Assembly (NCBI GenBank): GCA_002438805.1
Contig: DJQV01000017.1
Span: 39,193-77,610, forward strand
DNA: 38,418 nucleotides
Direction: 5' to 3'
Source: Bacteroidales bacterium UBA6377
GTDB lineage: Bacteria > Bacteroidota > Bacteroidia > Bacteroidales > UBA932
Below the pieces are notes generated by a model, which saw only the letters and a list, made by a program, of their open reading frames with translations, had not been told where the DNA came from and did no database searches. Below, in pieces: positions 8,758 to 17,145 of this stretch (position 1 is its first letter; each line of letters opens with the position of its first letter). The position numbers and the translations under genes were made by a program.

Positions 8758-10941
8758 ATGAAATTCAAATACATATACATAGGTCTGGCTGCGCTCGCCG
8801 CCGCATCGCTCTTCTCCTGCACAAAGGAGATGAAGGGAGTCTACGACGATGCCCCGGAGCGGGAATTCATGACCATGTTCCGCAAGGAGCACAACACGGC
8901 GAAGTCCAATGACCCTTATGCCTGTGCGGTGGAGGATCTCAATGACATCCACCTCTACTGGTATGGAGTGGACGGCTGCGCCGGATACGAAATCAAGATG
9001 GCGCTCCAACCTAACGTCTCATCCGGACTCGCATCCGACTGGGAGAACCCGGCCAACATAGTTTTCGACACCATCGTGAAGCCTGACGTGCTGGATCTCG
9101 TGATAAAGCACCTCAACTACAGCACAAGCTACCGTTTCGCTATCCGTACCCTCTCCAAGAAGGGGGCCGAGTACCACTCCAAGTGGTATGGCTACGGTGA
9201 CGGCCGCCACTGGGCTGACTGGTTCGGCCTCGACACCGAGATCCGTTATGACACCCCTGACGTGTTCGAGGTGGGGAGCATCACCAAGACCTCTTTCCGT
9301 GTCAACCTCGACCTGGACTACGCCAACTCCGGTGACCCGGGCACATATAAGGAGCACTTCGAGGTGGGAGATGACGGCCGTTTCGTCGTGCATTATGTCA
9401 AGGTGGAGGCTTCTCCTACCAACCCCGATGCCGTAGTGCCTACCAAATGGCAGAAGTACTATCTGAACGAAGAGGACAAGGAGCGCGGATACATCGAGAT
9501 AGACGGACTCCAGAAGAACAGCGTCTATGTCGTGAATATGGTCAACGAGAACATTCCGATCTATGTGGATGCCCTGTACAACACCCGTACGGTCCGTACC
9601 GACGGCGACCCTGGCGAGCCTATCTTCCTCAAGCACGAGGTATGGCAGGAGGACACCATCCCGGGGGCCGTGGAGTACAAGGCCATGTGTCTAGACAAGA
9701 TCCTCACCGACTACACCAACAACGCCGAGCTTGCCGAGGGCACCATCTACGAACTTGAAGGCGGCAAGGCCTACTACTTCGCCACCAACCCTACCCTCTG
9801 CAAGGGCTTCACAATGCGCACAAGGGCAGAAGACCTCGCCAAGGGGCTGCGCGCCAAGATATATCTCGGCGGCATGTCCCTCAATCCTGACGGCTCGGCG
9901 GCATCCTGCAACTTCATGTTCGGACGTCCTCCTCAGGCCGGAGAAAGCGATGCGCCTATCAACGTCAAGTCACTTGTCTTCGAAGGCATTGATTTCGACT
10001 GTCCGCTCGCGACCAACTTCGGGGACGGCAAGGCCACCGGCAACTACTTCGCCAACATGTATTCCAACGGCATGGCGGTGACCTTCTCCTCATTCGAGGT
10101 GCGCAACTGCACGTTCCAGAGGATGATCCGCGGTTTCATCCGCGTCCAGGGCTCCAAGCGTAAGATATTCGAGAACATGCTGATCGAGAACTGCCTCTTC
10201 TACAACTGCGGCTACTACGACAACAACGGCCGCGGCTACGCCTGGTTCGCCGGCGACGGCAAGGATCCGAAGTCCAACATCTACAAGAACCTCGTGGTGC
10301 GCTACAACACCTTCTACGATTCTCCTCGCACCTGCATGTTCACCGACAACGGCAAGAACCTCAAGTGGCCTTCAAGCGTGCAGTACAACATCACCCTTGA
10401 GAACAACACCTTCGTCAACTTCAGCACCCGCTCGAAGGGACGCAAGATATTCGACCTGAGATACCTGCCGAGCGGCAGCAAGATCGTGGTGAAAAAGAAC
10501 CTCTTCATCCAGACGGCGCAGGAGGGAGATGGCCGCGGACTCTACTTCGAGGGCATGGACATCAGGCAGATCAACGGAGACTCCAAGGAGGTGACGTTTG
10601 ACATCGAGGACAACTACTCCTCAAGCTCGGACGGGGCAAGGCAGGTCGATGACAAGATCTTCACCTCCGCAGCCTTCAGTGCCAAGAAGAACAGTGCCGG
10701 CGCATTCCTCAAATACACTCCGGGCGTGATCAACGGTGCTGACGCTCTCGTGGTGAAAGTCGGCGAAAACCCTATCTCTCCGACCGAACTGATGGAGAAT
10801 CCTAACCCGCCTCACAAGAGCGGGGACAAGGATGTGCACGAGATCGACAACCTCGACGGCCTGTACTTCAACAACACAGAGAAGGTACACAACCACGAAA
10901 TCTACACCAAGGGTATCGGTGACCCGAGGTGGAGGAGATAA
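8758..10941 (+). CDS. Surface lipoprotein with DUF4957/DUF5123-type architecture (SusE-position glycan-binding protein)
   Basis: A 727-residue lipoprotein (lipobox SLFSC, Cys21), 15 bp after susD. Residues about 35-280 look like two fibronectin-III-like modules (VDGCAGYEIKMAL, SYRFAIRTLSKKG, then DVFEVGSITKTSFRV). Residues about 290-650 look like a right-handed beta-helix with repeated short strands (VRNCTFQRM, ENCLFYNCGYYD, RYNTFYDSP, LENNTFVNF). The very end, IGDPRWRR, matches the GDPRW ending I know from DUF5123 proteins, which commonly occur with DUF4957 in pectin-related loci of Bacteroidetes. No catalytic motif of a lyase or esterase is evident, so surface binding or presentation of the glycan is more likely than catalysis. 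The domain names are from memory of the families. Confidence 0.75.
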   Translation: MKFKYIYIGLAALAAASLFSCTKEMKGVYDDAPEREFMTMFRKEHNTAKSNDPYACAVEDLNDIHLYWYGVDGCAGYEIKMALQPNVSSGLASDWENPANIVFDTIVKPDVLDLVIKHLNYSTSYRFAIRTLSKKGAEYHSKWYGYGDGRHWADWFGLDTEIRYDTPDVFEVGSITKTSFRVNLDLDYANSGDPGTYKEHFEVGDDGRFVVHYVKVEASPTNPDAVVPTKWQKYYLNEEDKERGYIEIDGLQKNSVYVVNMVNENIPIYVDALYNTRTVRTDGDPGEPIFLKHEVWQEDTIPGAVEYKAMCLDKILTDYTNNAELAEGTIYELEGGKAYYFATNPTLCKGFTMRTRAEDLAKGLRAKIYLGGMSLNPDGSAASCNFMFGRPPQAGESDAPINVKSLVFEGIDFDCPLATNFGDGKATGNYFANMYSNGMAVTFSSFEVRNCTFQRMIRGFIRVQGSKRKIFENMLIENCLFYNCGYYDNNGRGYAWFAGDGKDPKSNIYKNLVVRYNTFYDSPRTCMFTDNGKNLKWPSSVQYNITLENNTFVNFSTRSKGRKIFDLRYLPSGSKIVVKKNLFIQTAQEGDGRGLYFEGMDIRQINGDSKEVTFDIEDNYSSSSDGARQVDDKIFTSAAFSAKKNSAGAFLKYTPGVINGADALVVKVGENPISPTELMENPNPPHKSGDKDVHEIDNLDGLYFNNTEKVHNHEIYTKGIGDPRWRR

Positions 10942-10967
10942 AAGGACAGGTTACCTATATATGGATG

Positions 10968-11003
10968 GGCGGAGCAGCATTTTTATTGCTGCCCCGCCTT
11001 TTT
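10968..11003 (+). terminator. Rho-independent terminator after the first susCD unit
   Basis: An inverted repeat GGCGGAGCAGC (10968-10978) and GCTGCCCCGCC (10988-10998), with one mismatch and a 9-nt loop, is followed by a T run. It lies 26 nt after the stop of the DUF5123-type gene, so it separates the two susCD units into different transcripts. Confidence 0.85.
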
Positions 11004-11050
11004 AAAAATATTTTTAATTAAAGAATTGCTAATTATTACCGGGGAATCAC

Positions 11051-11058
11051 TATATTTG
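11051..11058 (+). promoter_or_regulatory. Predicted -7 box of the second susC promoter
   Basis: TATATTTG matches the Bacteroidetes -7 consensus exactly. A TTG at 11026-11028 lies 22 nt upstream, slightly longer than the usual spacing. The leader would be about 85 nt. With the terminator just upstream, this gives the second susCD pair its own promoter. Confidence 0.6.
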
Positions 11059-11148
11059 CATCTTGTACGCTATAAACGAAAGGAAACGAGACTACATAAT
11101 TAGTTTTTGACCAATCAACTTTGTTTAACCATTTTTACAGTGATCCCT

Positions 11149-14100
11149 ATGATGAAGTTTCATCTTAGAAGAGCTGTGCTTGCCGCTGTCGCCCTTGTTT
11201 TTGCGGGTGTCCCGGCTTTTGCGCAGCAGAATGTATCAGGAACTGTCAAGGATTCCAAGGGAGTGCCGGTGATCGGCGCTTATGTGGTCGTGTCCGGCAC
11301 GACCACCGGATCCATGACTGATGCCGAAGGCAACTGGACCCTGTCAGTTCCCGCAAACTCTACACTCGTAGCCTCTTGTGTCGGCTACACTGACGCTTCC
11401 GCGACGGTGACTTCCGGCAAGAGCGTCTACAATTTTGTTCTTGAAGAGAGTTCTGTTTTCCTTGATGACGTGGTTGTCATCGGCTATCAGACAGTCAAGA
11501 GGCGTGACCTCACCGGCTCAGTGTCATCCGTGACCGGCAAGGACATCGCCAAAGTCCCTGTGGCCACCGTGGCTCAGGCACTTCAGGGCAAGCTCGCAGG
11601 TGTCAACGTCATGGCCCAGGACGGCCGTCCTGGCGGCTCCTCCACCATCCGCGTGCGCGGTGGCGGCTCCATCAGCCAGTCCAACGATCCTCTCTATATC
11701 GTTGACGGTGTGCAGGTGAGCAGCATCGACGACATCCCGGCCGACAACATTGAGTCCATCGACGTGCTCAAGGACGCCGCCTCCACCGCAATCTACGGTG
11801 CCCGCGGCGCCAACGGCGTTATCCTCATCACCACCAAGGGCGGTACTGAGGGCAAGGCTCAGGTACGTTACGGCATGTACTATCAGTACAAGGAGAACCC
11901 TAAGACCCTCCCTGTGATGGACGCCTATGACTATGTCCTCTGGAACTGGTCGTATGCTACGGCGTACGGCGAGTCCTACGGCGACGGTGTCGCCCAGTAC
12001 TTCGGCCTCGGCCCTCAGTACGGCAACCACCTCGAGGACTACCGCAGCATGACCTCCCACAACTACATCAACGATGTGATGAAGGGGGCCAGCACCTGGA
12101 ACCACGACATCTCCCTGAGCGGCGGCACCGCCGACACCAAGTACTTCGTCTCCGCCAACTACCTCAACGACGACGGTATCCGCATGAAGTCCGGCTTCAA
12201 TAGGTTCGGCGCCAATGCCAAGCTCTCACAGAAGATCACCAAGCAGCTCCAGTTTGACATGGATCTCCGCTACACCGAGATGGAGATTCTCGGAACGAGG
12301 TTCGATTGGGCTACTTCTGCCTACTCTTACCGTCCGATCGACACCCCTCTCGGAGACGGCAACCCTACCCACTTCGGCAACGGTTCAAGCAGTGTCGAAG
12401 ACACGTACAACCCGGTTGACGTTCTTAACAACTTCGACAATGTCAGCACCCGCACCCGTCTGCGCGCCAATGCCGGCCTTACATGGAACCCGCTCAAGGG
12501 CCTCGTAGCCAAATCAGAGCTCGGTGTCAACCGCAGCTGGAACGAGTCCAAGTACTGGGACAACGGCCACCCGAGCGGCACCGGCCACAAGCAGGCCAAA
12601 CTCACCAGAGGAGTTGGAAGCGGCTACCGCTGGACCACCACCGTCAGCTACACGATTCCGTTTGCCAACGAGGACCACAGCGCGACCATCCTTGCCGGTA
12701 ACGAGGTGCTCAACTCAGAGTCCACCACCACCACCATCACCGGCAACTACTACCCTGACGCCTTCACCATGGACCAGGCATTCGGCATGATCGACATGAC
12801 CGGTGTCAACTCCAGCGGCGCCAAGGAGGACACTTTCACAAACAAGGTCTCCATCCCGAGCAACACCCTCTCATGGTTCGGCCGCGCAAACTACTCATAC
12901 AAGGGACGCTATCTCTTCTCCGCATCCCTGCGTGCCGATGGTTCCTCAAAGTTCGCCCCTAACAACCACTGGGGCTACTTCCCGGCAGCATCCGCCGCAT
13001 GGCGTCTGTCTGACGAGTCCTTCATGGAGAGCACCAAGACCTGGCTCGATGACCTCAAGGTCCGTTTCTCCTACGGTGCATCCGGTTCTGACAACATCAG
13101 CCCTTCACTCTGGAAGGAGACCTGGACCACCAAGATCATCACCGTGGACGGAGTGAAGCAGACTTCCTACGTGCCGGGCGACATGCTCAGCAACCCTGAC
13201 CTCAAGTGGGAGACCACCATTTCCCGCAACCTCGGTCTCGATTTCAGCATCCTCAAGAGCCGCGTCCGCGGTACTGTTGACCTCTACTGGAACAACACCC
13301 GCGACATCCTCATGAAGATCCCTTGCGACCCTTCATCCGGTTACACCTACCAGTTCCAGAACGTGGGTGTCACCTCAAACAAGGGTGTCGAGCTCTCCCT
13401 CGCGGGCGAGATCATCAGCAAGCGGGACTTCAGCCTCTCCGCCAACGTCACCTACTCTTACAACAAGAACATGGTCGAAGACCTCCCGGATGGAGTCAAC
13501 GCCGACTCCCACACCAACTGGGGTTCATCCATGCGCAAGCCTACCTATGATTACATAATCCGTGAGGGCATGCCTCTCGGCATCGTATCCGGCTATGTTT
13601 CAGAAGGCTTCTATACCATCGACGACTTCAACTTCGTGGACGGCAAGTATGTCCTCAAGGAGGGTATTCCTGATTTCAAGGGTTCCGTGGTGAACTATCC
13701 TGATGGAATCAAGGCTCTCGTCCCTGACGGGCAGACAGCCTTCCCTGGAGCAGCCAAGTTCAAGGATGTCAATGGGAACGGGGTCATCGACGACGATGAT
13801 GTGGACGTGATCGGAGAGATGGTGCCAAAGCACACCGGCGGATTCAACATCTTCGGCAACTACAAGGGCTTCGACTTCTCTCTCGGCTTCACATACGCCC
13901 TCGGCGGCAAGGTTTACAACGCCAACGCCATGCACTCTATGATGGGCAACAAGGATAACCAGCTCGGAGAGAACCGCCTCGCCTATGTCAACGACTGCTG
14001 GAAGGCCTACGACGTGAAGTCCGACGGCTCCCTCTACCTCGTGACCGACCCTTCAGAGCTTGCCGCTCTCAACGCCAACGCGAAGCACGCGATCCCTTAC

Positions 14101-14397
14101 TCAGAGTACGGTATCACCTCTTCAGAGTTCATCGAGAACGGCTCATACCTGCGTCTGCACACCTTGACCCTCGGCTACACCTTCCCTAAGAAGTGGGTGG
14201 AGAGGATCTCCATGCAGAACCTCCGCGTCTATGCTACTGTCGGCAACCTCTTCTGCCTCAACAGCTACTCCGGCATCGATCCTGATGTCAACACCAACCT
14301 CGACGCGGGCGGTGACGGCTTCCCGACCCCTTACTATGACTACAACTCATACCCTAAGGCGATGAGCTTCACCTTCGGTCTCAACGTATCATTTTAA
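11149..14397 (+). CDS. susC: SusC-family TonB-dependent outer-membrane transporter (second copy)
   Basis: A SusC/RagA transporter of 1082 residues from the chosen start. The frame is open further upstream to a TTG at 11107, but the ATGATG at 11149 gives a normal signal peptide (MMKFHLRRAVLAAVALVFAG, cleaved near AFAQQ), so I use that. Domains are a carboxypeptidase-like domain (VSGTVKDSKGVPVIGAYVVV), a plug with IRVRGGGSISQSNDPLYIVDG, and a beta-barrel ending FTFGLNVSF. A conserved VVVIGYQTVKRRDLTGSVSSV stretch links the first domain to the plug. It shares segment-by-segment similarity with the SusC at 3465 but has clear differences in the barrel, suggesting a related but different ligand. 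It is the first gene of a two-gene transcript with the next SusD. Confidence 0.95.
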   Translation: MMKFHLRRAVLAAVALVFAGVPAFAQQNVSGTVKDSKGVPVIGAYVVVSGTTTGSMTDAEGNWTLSVPANSTLVASCVGYTDASATVTSGKSVYNFVLEESSVFLDDVVVIGYQTVKRRDLTGSVSSVTGKDIAKVPVATVAQALQGKLAGVNVMAQDGRPGGSSTIRVRGGGSISQSNDPLYIVDGVQVSSIDDIPADNIESIDVLKDAASTAIYGARGANGVILITTKGGTEGKAQVRYGMYYQYKENPKTLPVMDAYDYVLWNWSYATAYGESYGDGVAQYFGLGPQYGNHLEDYRSMTSHNYINDVMKGASTWNHDISLSGGTADTKYFVSANYLNDDGIRMKSGFNRFGANAKLSQKITKQLQFDMDLRYTEMEILGTRFDWATSAYSYRPIDTPLGDGNPTHFGNGSSSVEDTYNPVDVLNNFDNVSTRTRLRANAGLTWNPLKGLVAKSELGVNRSWNESKYWDNGHPSGTGHKQAKLTRGVGSGYRWTTTVSYTIPFANEDHSATILAGNEVLNSESTTTTITGNYYPDAFTMDQAFGMIDMTGVNSSGAKEDTFTNKVSIPSNTLSWFGRANYSYKGRYLFSASLRADGSSKFAPNNHWGYFPAASAAWRLSDESFMESTKTWLDDLKVRFSYGASGSDNISPSLWKETWTTKIITVDGVKQTSYVPGDMLSNPDLKWETTISRNLGLDFSILKSRVRGTVDLYWNNTRDILMKIPCDPSSGYTYQFQNVGVTSNKGVELSLAGEIISKRDFSLSANVTYSYNKNMVEDLPDGVNADSHTNWGSSMRKPTYDYIIREGMPLGIVSGYVSEGFYTIDDFNFVDGKYVLKEGIPDFKGSVVNYPDGIKALVPDGQTAFPGAAKFKDVNGNGVIDDDDVDVIGEMVPKHTGGFNIFGNYKGFDFSLGFTYALGGKVYNANAMHSMMGNKDNQLGENRLAYVNDCWKAYDVKSDGSLYLVTDPSELAALNANAKHAIPYSEYGITSSEFIENGSYLRLHTLTLGYTFPKKWVERISMQNLRVYATVGNLFCLNSYSGIDPDVNTNLDAGGDGFPTPYYDYNSYPKAMSFTFGLNVSF

Positions 14398-14399
14398 TT

Positions 14400-14405
14400 A
14401 AGGAG
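14400..14405 (+). promoter_or_regulatory. Strong Shine-Dalgarno before the second susD
   Basis: AAGGAG lies 8 nt before the ATG at 14414, immediately after the susC stop codon. A strong Shine-Dalgarno is unusual in Bacteroidetes, and it fixes the susD start. Confidence 0.6.
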
Positions 14406-14413
14406 ATATCATA

Positions 14414-16555
14414 ATGAAAAAGATATTAAATATTCTTTCTGTCTGCGCTGCGGCCGGCTTTGTGCTGACTGCCTGTGACACGGAGAAGTTCCTCAACCCG
14501 ACCTCGCCGTCTACGGTTGACGCCGACTTCGTGTTCTCCAACATGGAGACCGCCAATGCGTCGATGTACGGTGTGTACGAGTCCTGGAGGGCCGCCTGCA
14601 ACAATCAGGTGTTTGCAGCAGGAGTCTTCTACGCCCTTGATATGGCCGGGTCCGATATCGAGCGCCATCCGGAATCGTTCTCGAACCAGCCTGGCCGTCA
14701 CTGGATGGAGTGCCTCTACCAGAACGGCACCTATACCGGAGATTACGGCCTCACCACTTATCTCAAGGATGACGCTTCCGGAGCATATAACCGGCTTTTC
14801 GATGTGATCGGCAAGGCTAATGCCGTCATCGGAGCCATCGAGTCGATGTCTGATTACGAAGCCATGATAAGTGCCGGCGCACCATCAGATCTTGGCCAGC
14901 TTTATGGAGAGGCTGTCTGCGCCCGAGCCGTGGCTTACCGCGAGCTTATCAAGTACCATGGTGACGTGCCTTATTCTGTAAAGGCCGGTGTCGCTGCCGG
15001 CGGACTTGCTCCGCGCGACTCTGTCTATGAGTGCGTCATCGCCGATCTTGAGAGGGTCATCCCTGTCATGAAGCCTGTGGGCGATGTGACAAAGGCCCAG
15101 TTCTCCAAGACTTTCGCACAGGGCCTTATCGGCCGTCTCTGCCTTGAGGCCGGCGGCTACCAGACCCGCCGTGCGGATCTCGGCGCTGACTTCTACAAGG
15201 GGGCTGACGGACAGGTCCTCACTTTCGAGACCAAGGGCCAGCCTAACCAGAACGCTCAGAACGCCGTCTACGGCCGCCGCAGCGACTGGAGGACTTTCTA
15301 TGAGAAGGCCGCGAAGTACTATAAGGAACTTGTCGCCAACTCCGGCTCAGCCGTATGGCACGACACCGATCCTCGCAAGGCGGACGGCAAGAGGGTATAT
15401 GATAACCCTTACCAGTACTTCTTCCAGCAGATGAACGATCTGGAGTATGCGGACGAGTCCATCTACGAGTATGCCATGACCCAGGGTTCGAGCGGTGAGC
15501 GTCCGTACGCTCTCGGCCGCCCGTCAGGCGGTGGATCAAGCTACGCCTTCCCTTGCAAGGCTTACGGGCAGGGACGTATCAATCCGGCATATTATTATGG
15601 TATGTTCGATCCTAAGGACAAGCGCCGTGATGTGTCCGTGACCATGACCGGTTCGGACGGAAAGGGTGCGGAGGTCCTCATTCCTTTTGTTCCTAATTCA
15701 AAGGTTGCAGGAGGCGGGCTGTCCACCAACAAGTGGGACGAGAACCGTATGTCCAAGCCTTATATCATCAAGCAGCGTCAGTCCGGCATCAACGGCCCGT
15801 ACATGCGCCTTGCCGAGATCTACCTCGGCTATGCGGAGGTCAGCGCGGCTCTCGGAGACGAGGCCACTGCCAAGACCTATCTCAACAAGGTGCGCGAGCG
15901 TTCGTTCCCTGCCGGTGAGGCCAATACGGATGCTTTCATCGCGAAGTGCGGCAGCCTGCTGCGTGCCGTCATCGAGGAGCGCGGCTTTGAGTTCGCAGGC
16001 GAGGGTGACCGCCGCTGGACACTTATCCGTTCAGGTTATCTCCCTGAGGCCATCAAGAATATCAAGGACATGACCGCAGCGATGATTTCCGGCCTCAAGG
16101 CCAACGGAAGCTACACTTTCGAGAACGGCAACACAATCTCCGACACGATATGGGTCAAGACCGTGGATGCCAAGTCGAAGTACGGCTATCGTCTTACGGC
16201 CCAGTGCACCGATGAGTCCGATCCTGTGCTCTTCCCGGGCTGGAGAGGCCAGAACGACGACTGGAAGGCTGTGGCTGATGCCGCAGGTTCAAAGAAGTTC
16301 CCTACGGCCGGTGACAACACCAACCTCGCCATCGAGGGGCTCTTCAAGCCGGTGACCGATGCCGCCGCCCTTGAGGCCGACGGCTACACCAAGACGGCGT
16401 GGGGTTCCGATATCGTGAAGTATGAGAAGGAGTATCTCGATTACCTCTTCTATGACTACGATTATGTGAGCGCTCCGATTTATCTGGTTCCGTTCACCCC
16501 TAACGTGATCTCTACCGGTGGATTTACAAACGGCTATGGCTTCAAGCAGCAGTAG
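14414..16555 (+). CDS. susD: SusD-family surface glycan-binding lipoprotein (second copy)
   Basis: A 713-residue RagB/SusD lipoprotein, at the long end for the family. The signal peptide ends with the lipobox LTAC (Cys21), followed by DTEKFLNPTSPSTVDADFVF. SusD hallmarks are visible: EAVCARAVAYRELIKYHGDVPYSV, then LIGRLCLEAGGYQTR, GPYMRLAEIYLGYAEVSAAL, VRERSFPAGEAN, and EERGFEFAGEGDRRWTLIRSGYL. It starts 16 bp after its SusC and is followed by a strong terminator, so this pair forms a complete transcript. Unlike the first pair, no SusE-like lipoprotein follows. It binds the ligand and caps the partner barrel; the ligand is unknown. Confidence 0.95.
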   Translation: MKKILNILSVCAAAGFVLTACDTEKFLNPTSPSTVDADFVFSNMETANASMYGVYESWRAACNNQVFAAGVFYALDMAGSDIERHPESFSNQPGRHWMECLYQNGTYTGDYGLTTYLKDDASGAYNRLFDVIGKANAVIGAIESMSDYEAMISAGAPSDLGQLYGEAVCARAVAYRELIKYHGDVPYSVKAGVAAGGLAPRDSVYECVIADLERVIPVMKPVGDVTKAQFSKTFAQGLIGRLCLEAGGYQTRRADLGADFYKGADGQVLTFETKGQPNQNAQNAVYGRRSDWRTFYEKAAKYYKELVANSGSAVWHDTDPRKADGKRVYDNPYQYFFQQMNDLEYADESIYEYAMTQGSSGERPYALGRPSGGGSSYAFPCKAYGQGRINPAYYYGMFDPKDKRRDVSVTMTGSDGKGAEVLIPFVPNSKVAGGGLSTNKWDENRMSKPYIIKQRQSGINGPYMRLAEIYLGYAEVSAALGDEATAKTYLNKVRERSFPAGEANTDAFIAKCGSLLRAVIEERGFEFAGEGDRRWTLIRSGYLPEAIKNIKDMTAAMISGLKANGSYTFENGNTISDTIWVKTVDAKSKYGYRLTAQCTDESDPVLFPGWRGQNDDWKAVADAAGSKKFPTAGDNTNLAIEGLFKPVTDAAALEADGYTKTAWGSDIVKYEKEYLDYLFYDYDYVSAPIYLVPFTPNVISTGGFTNGYGFKQQ

Positions 16556-16581
16556 TAGTGCCGACACCTTATAGATTTCCC

Positions 16582-16612
16582 GCCGCAGCCGGACACCCGG
16601 CTGCGGCTTTTT
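16582..16612 (+). terminator. Rho-independent terminator after the second susD
   Basis: A perfect 11-bp stem, GCCGCAGCCGG (16582-16592) and CCGGCTGCGGC (16597-16607), with a 4-nt loop and a run of five T. It ends the second susCD transcript. Confidence 0.92.
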
Positions 16613-16625
16613 GTTTGATATAGTG

Positions 16626-16655
16626 TTGCTGTGAATGCTTTTTTTCTTATATTCG
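16626..16655 (+). promoter_or_regulatory. Predicted plus-strand promoter of the hairpin RNA
   Basis: TTG at 16626-16628, a 19-nt spacer, then TATATTCG at 16648-16655 (seven of eight positions of the -7 consensus). Expected start of transcription is near 16661, at the base of the long imperfect hairpin. Confidence 0.5.
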
Positions 16656-16658
16656 CAG

Positions 16659-16796
16659 CAGGAAAATAAAACGCAGTTTGGATGAGGTATTTCGCTTTGT
16701 GCACAGTCCCCGCCTCGAGCCTCACCGTAAGGTAAACATTCGCTGCGTGTTCCTGGGGCAAATATAGGGATTGTCTTTTGTGGACAATCCCTTTTT
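16659..16796 (+). ncRNA. Candidate hairpin small RNA (long imperfect palindrome with terminator)
   Basis: Nested complementary arms occur in the right order: CAGGAA (16659-16664) with TTCCTG (16750-16755), CGCAG (16672-16676) with CTGCG (16743-16747), GTTT (16676-16679) with AAAC (16734-16737; the two inner stems share one base), and TGAGG (16683-16687) with CCTCA (16720-16724). This makes a long hairpin broken by internal loops. A terminator-like stem, GGGATTGTC and GACAATCCC (16767-16791), with a T run follows on the plus strand, and a promoter-like sequence precedes it. The overall shape, a rod with bulges, resembles 6S-type RNA, but it is short for that family and I cannot assign it. The minus strand also carries a perfect promoter-like sequence, so the strand is uncertain. 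Existence of a structured element is fairly sure; its function is unknown. Confidence 0.5.
16759..16780 (-). promoter_or_regulatory. Minus-strand promoter-like sequence facing into the palindrome
   Basis: On the minus strand TATATTTG (16766-16759) is a perfect -7 box, with a TTG 18 nt upstream that is part of the inverted repeat GGGATTGTC. A transcript from here would start near 16753 and fold through the same palindrome. No good terminator follows on that strand. Confidence 0.35.
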
Positions 16797-17025
16797 ATTC
16801 TGTTTCGATAGCGGTTATGCAGTATTGTACTTTTTCGTGAGTGCGGTGTTTTACACCGACAGTCATCTTTACTTTGCCTATGCCGGGGCATTCATGGTAC
16901 ATTACAATCATCTTTTCGAATCCTTTTTGGTTGCTGTTGTTTTTCGGTGGCAGTGTTGCTGCTTTCTTTGCTCCATTGAGGATAGCATCCAATTGAAGCA
17001 CATCCCTCCTCAGCAGATCATACAC
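16795..17025 (-). CDS. Small unrecognised ORF, possibly a gene remnant
   Basis: A 76-residue reading frame from a GTG start. It is lysine-rich and soluble-looking, with an N-terminal helix-like part (LLRRDVLQLDAILNGAKK) and a C-terminal part that looks like beta-strands (GKVKMTVGVKH, VQYCITAIE). Its composition looks more protein-like than the hydrophobic frame on the opposite strand. The frame continues upstream as EKGVFV to a stop codon about 10 residues earlier, so it could be the surviving end of a longer, broken gene. I do not recognise the family. The only other reading frame here is a 112-residue Phe/Val/Cys-rich plus-strand frame that I judge to be a shadow. Confidence 0.3.
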   Translation of the reverse strand: MYDLLRRDVLQLDAILNGAKKAATLPPKNNSNQKGFEKMIVMYHECPGIGKVKMTVGVKHRTHEKVQYCITAIETE

Positions 17026-17145
17026 GAATACACCCTTCTCTATCCGTCAGGCATCTCGCAGCCTGTGACGATTTACAGCGAGGGTGCGGAGAAAGTGGTT
17101 GTAAATTAGTATCTTTATGGATTGGAAACAAACAAACCGACAAAT

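Noticed and set aside
16659..16796. Firm assignment of the palindromic RNA as 6S RNA
   Set aside because: The rod-like shape fits, but the length is short and I cannot verify the conserved open bubble without a model search.
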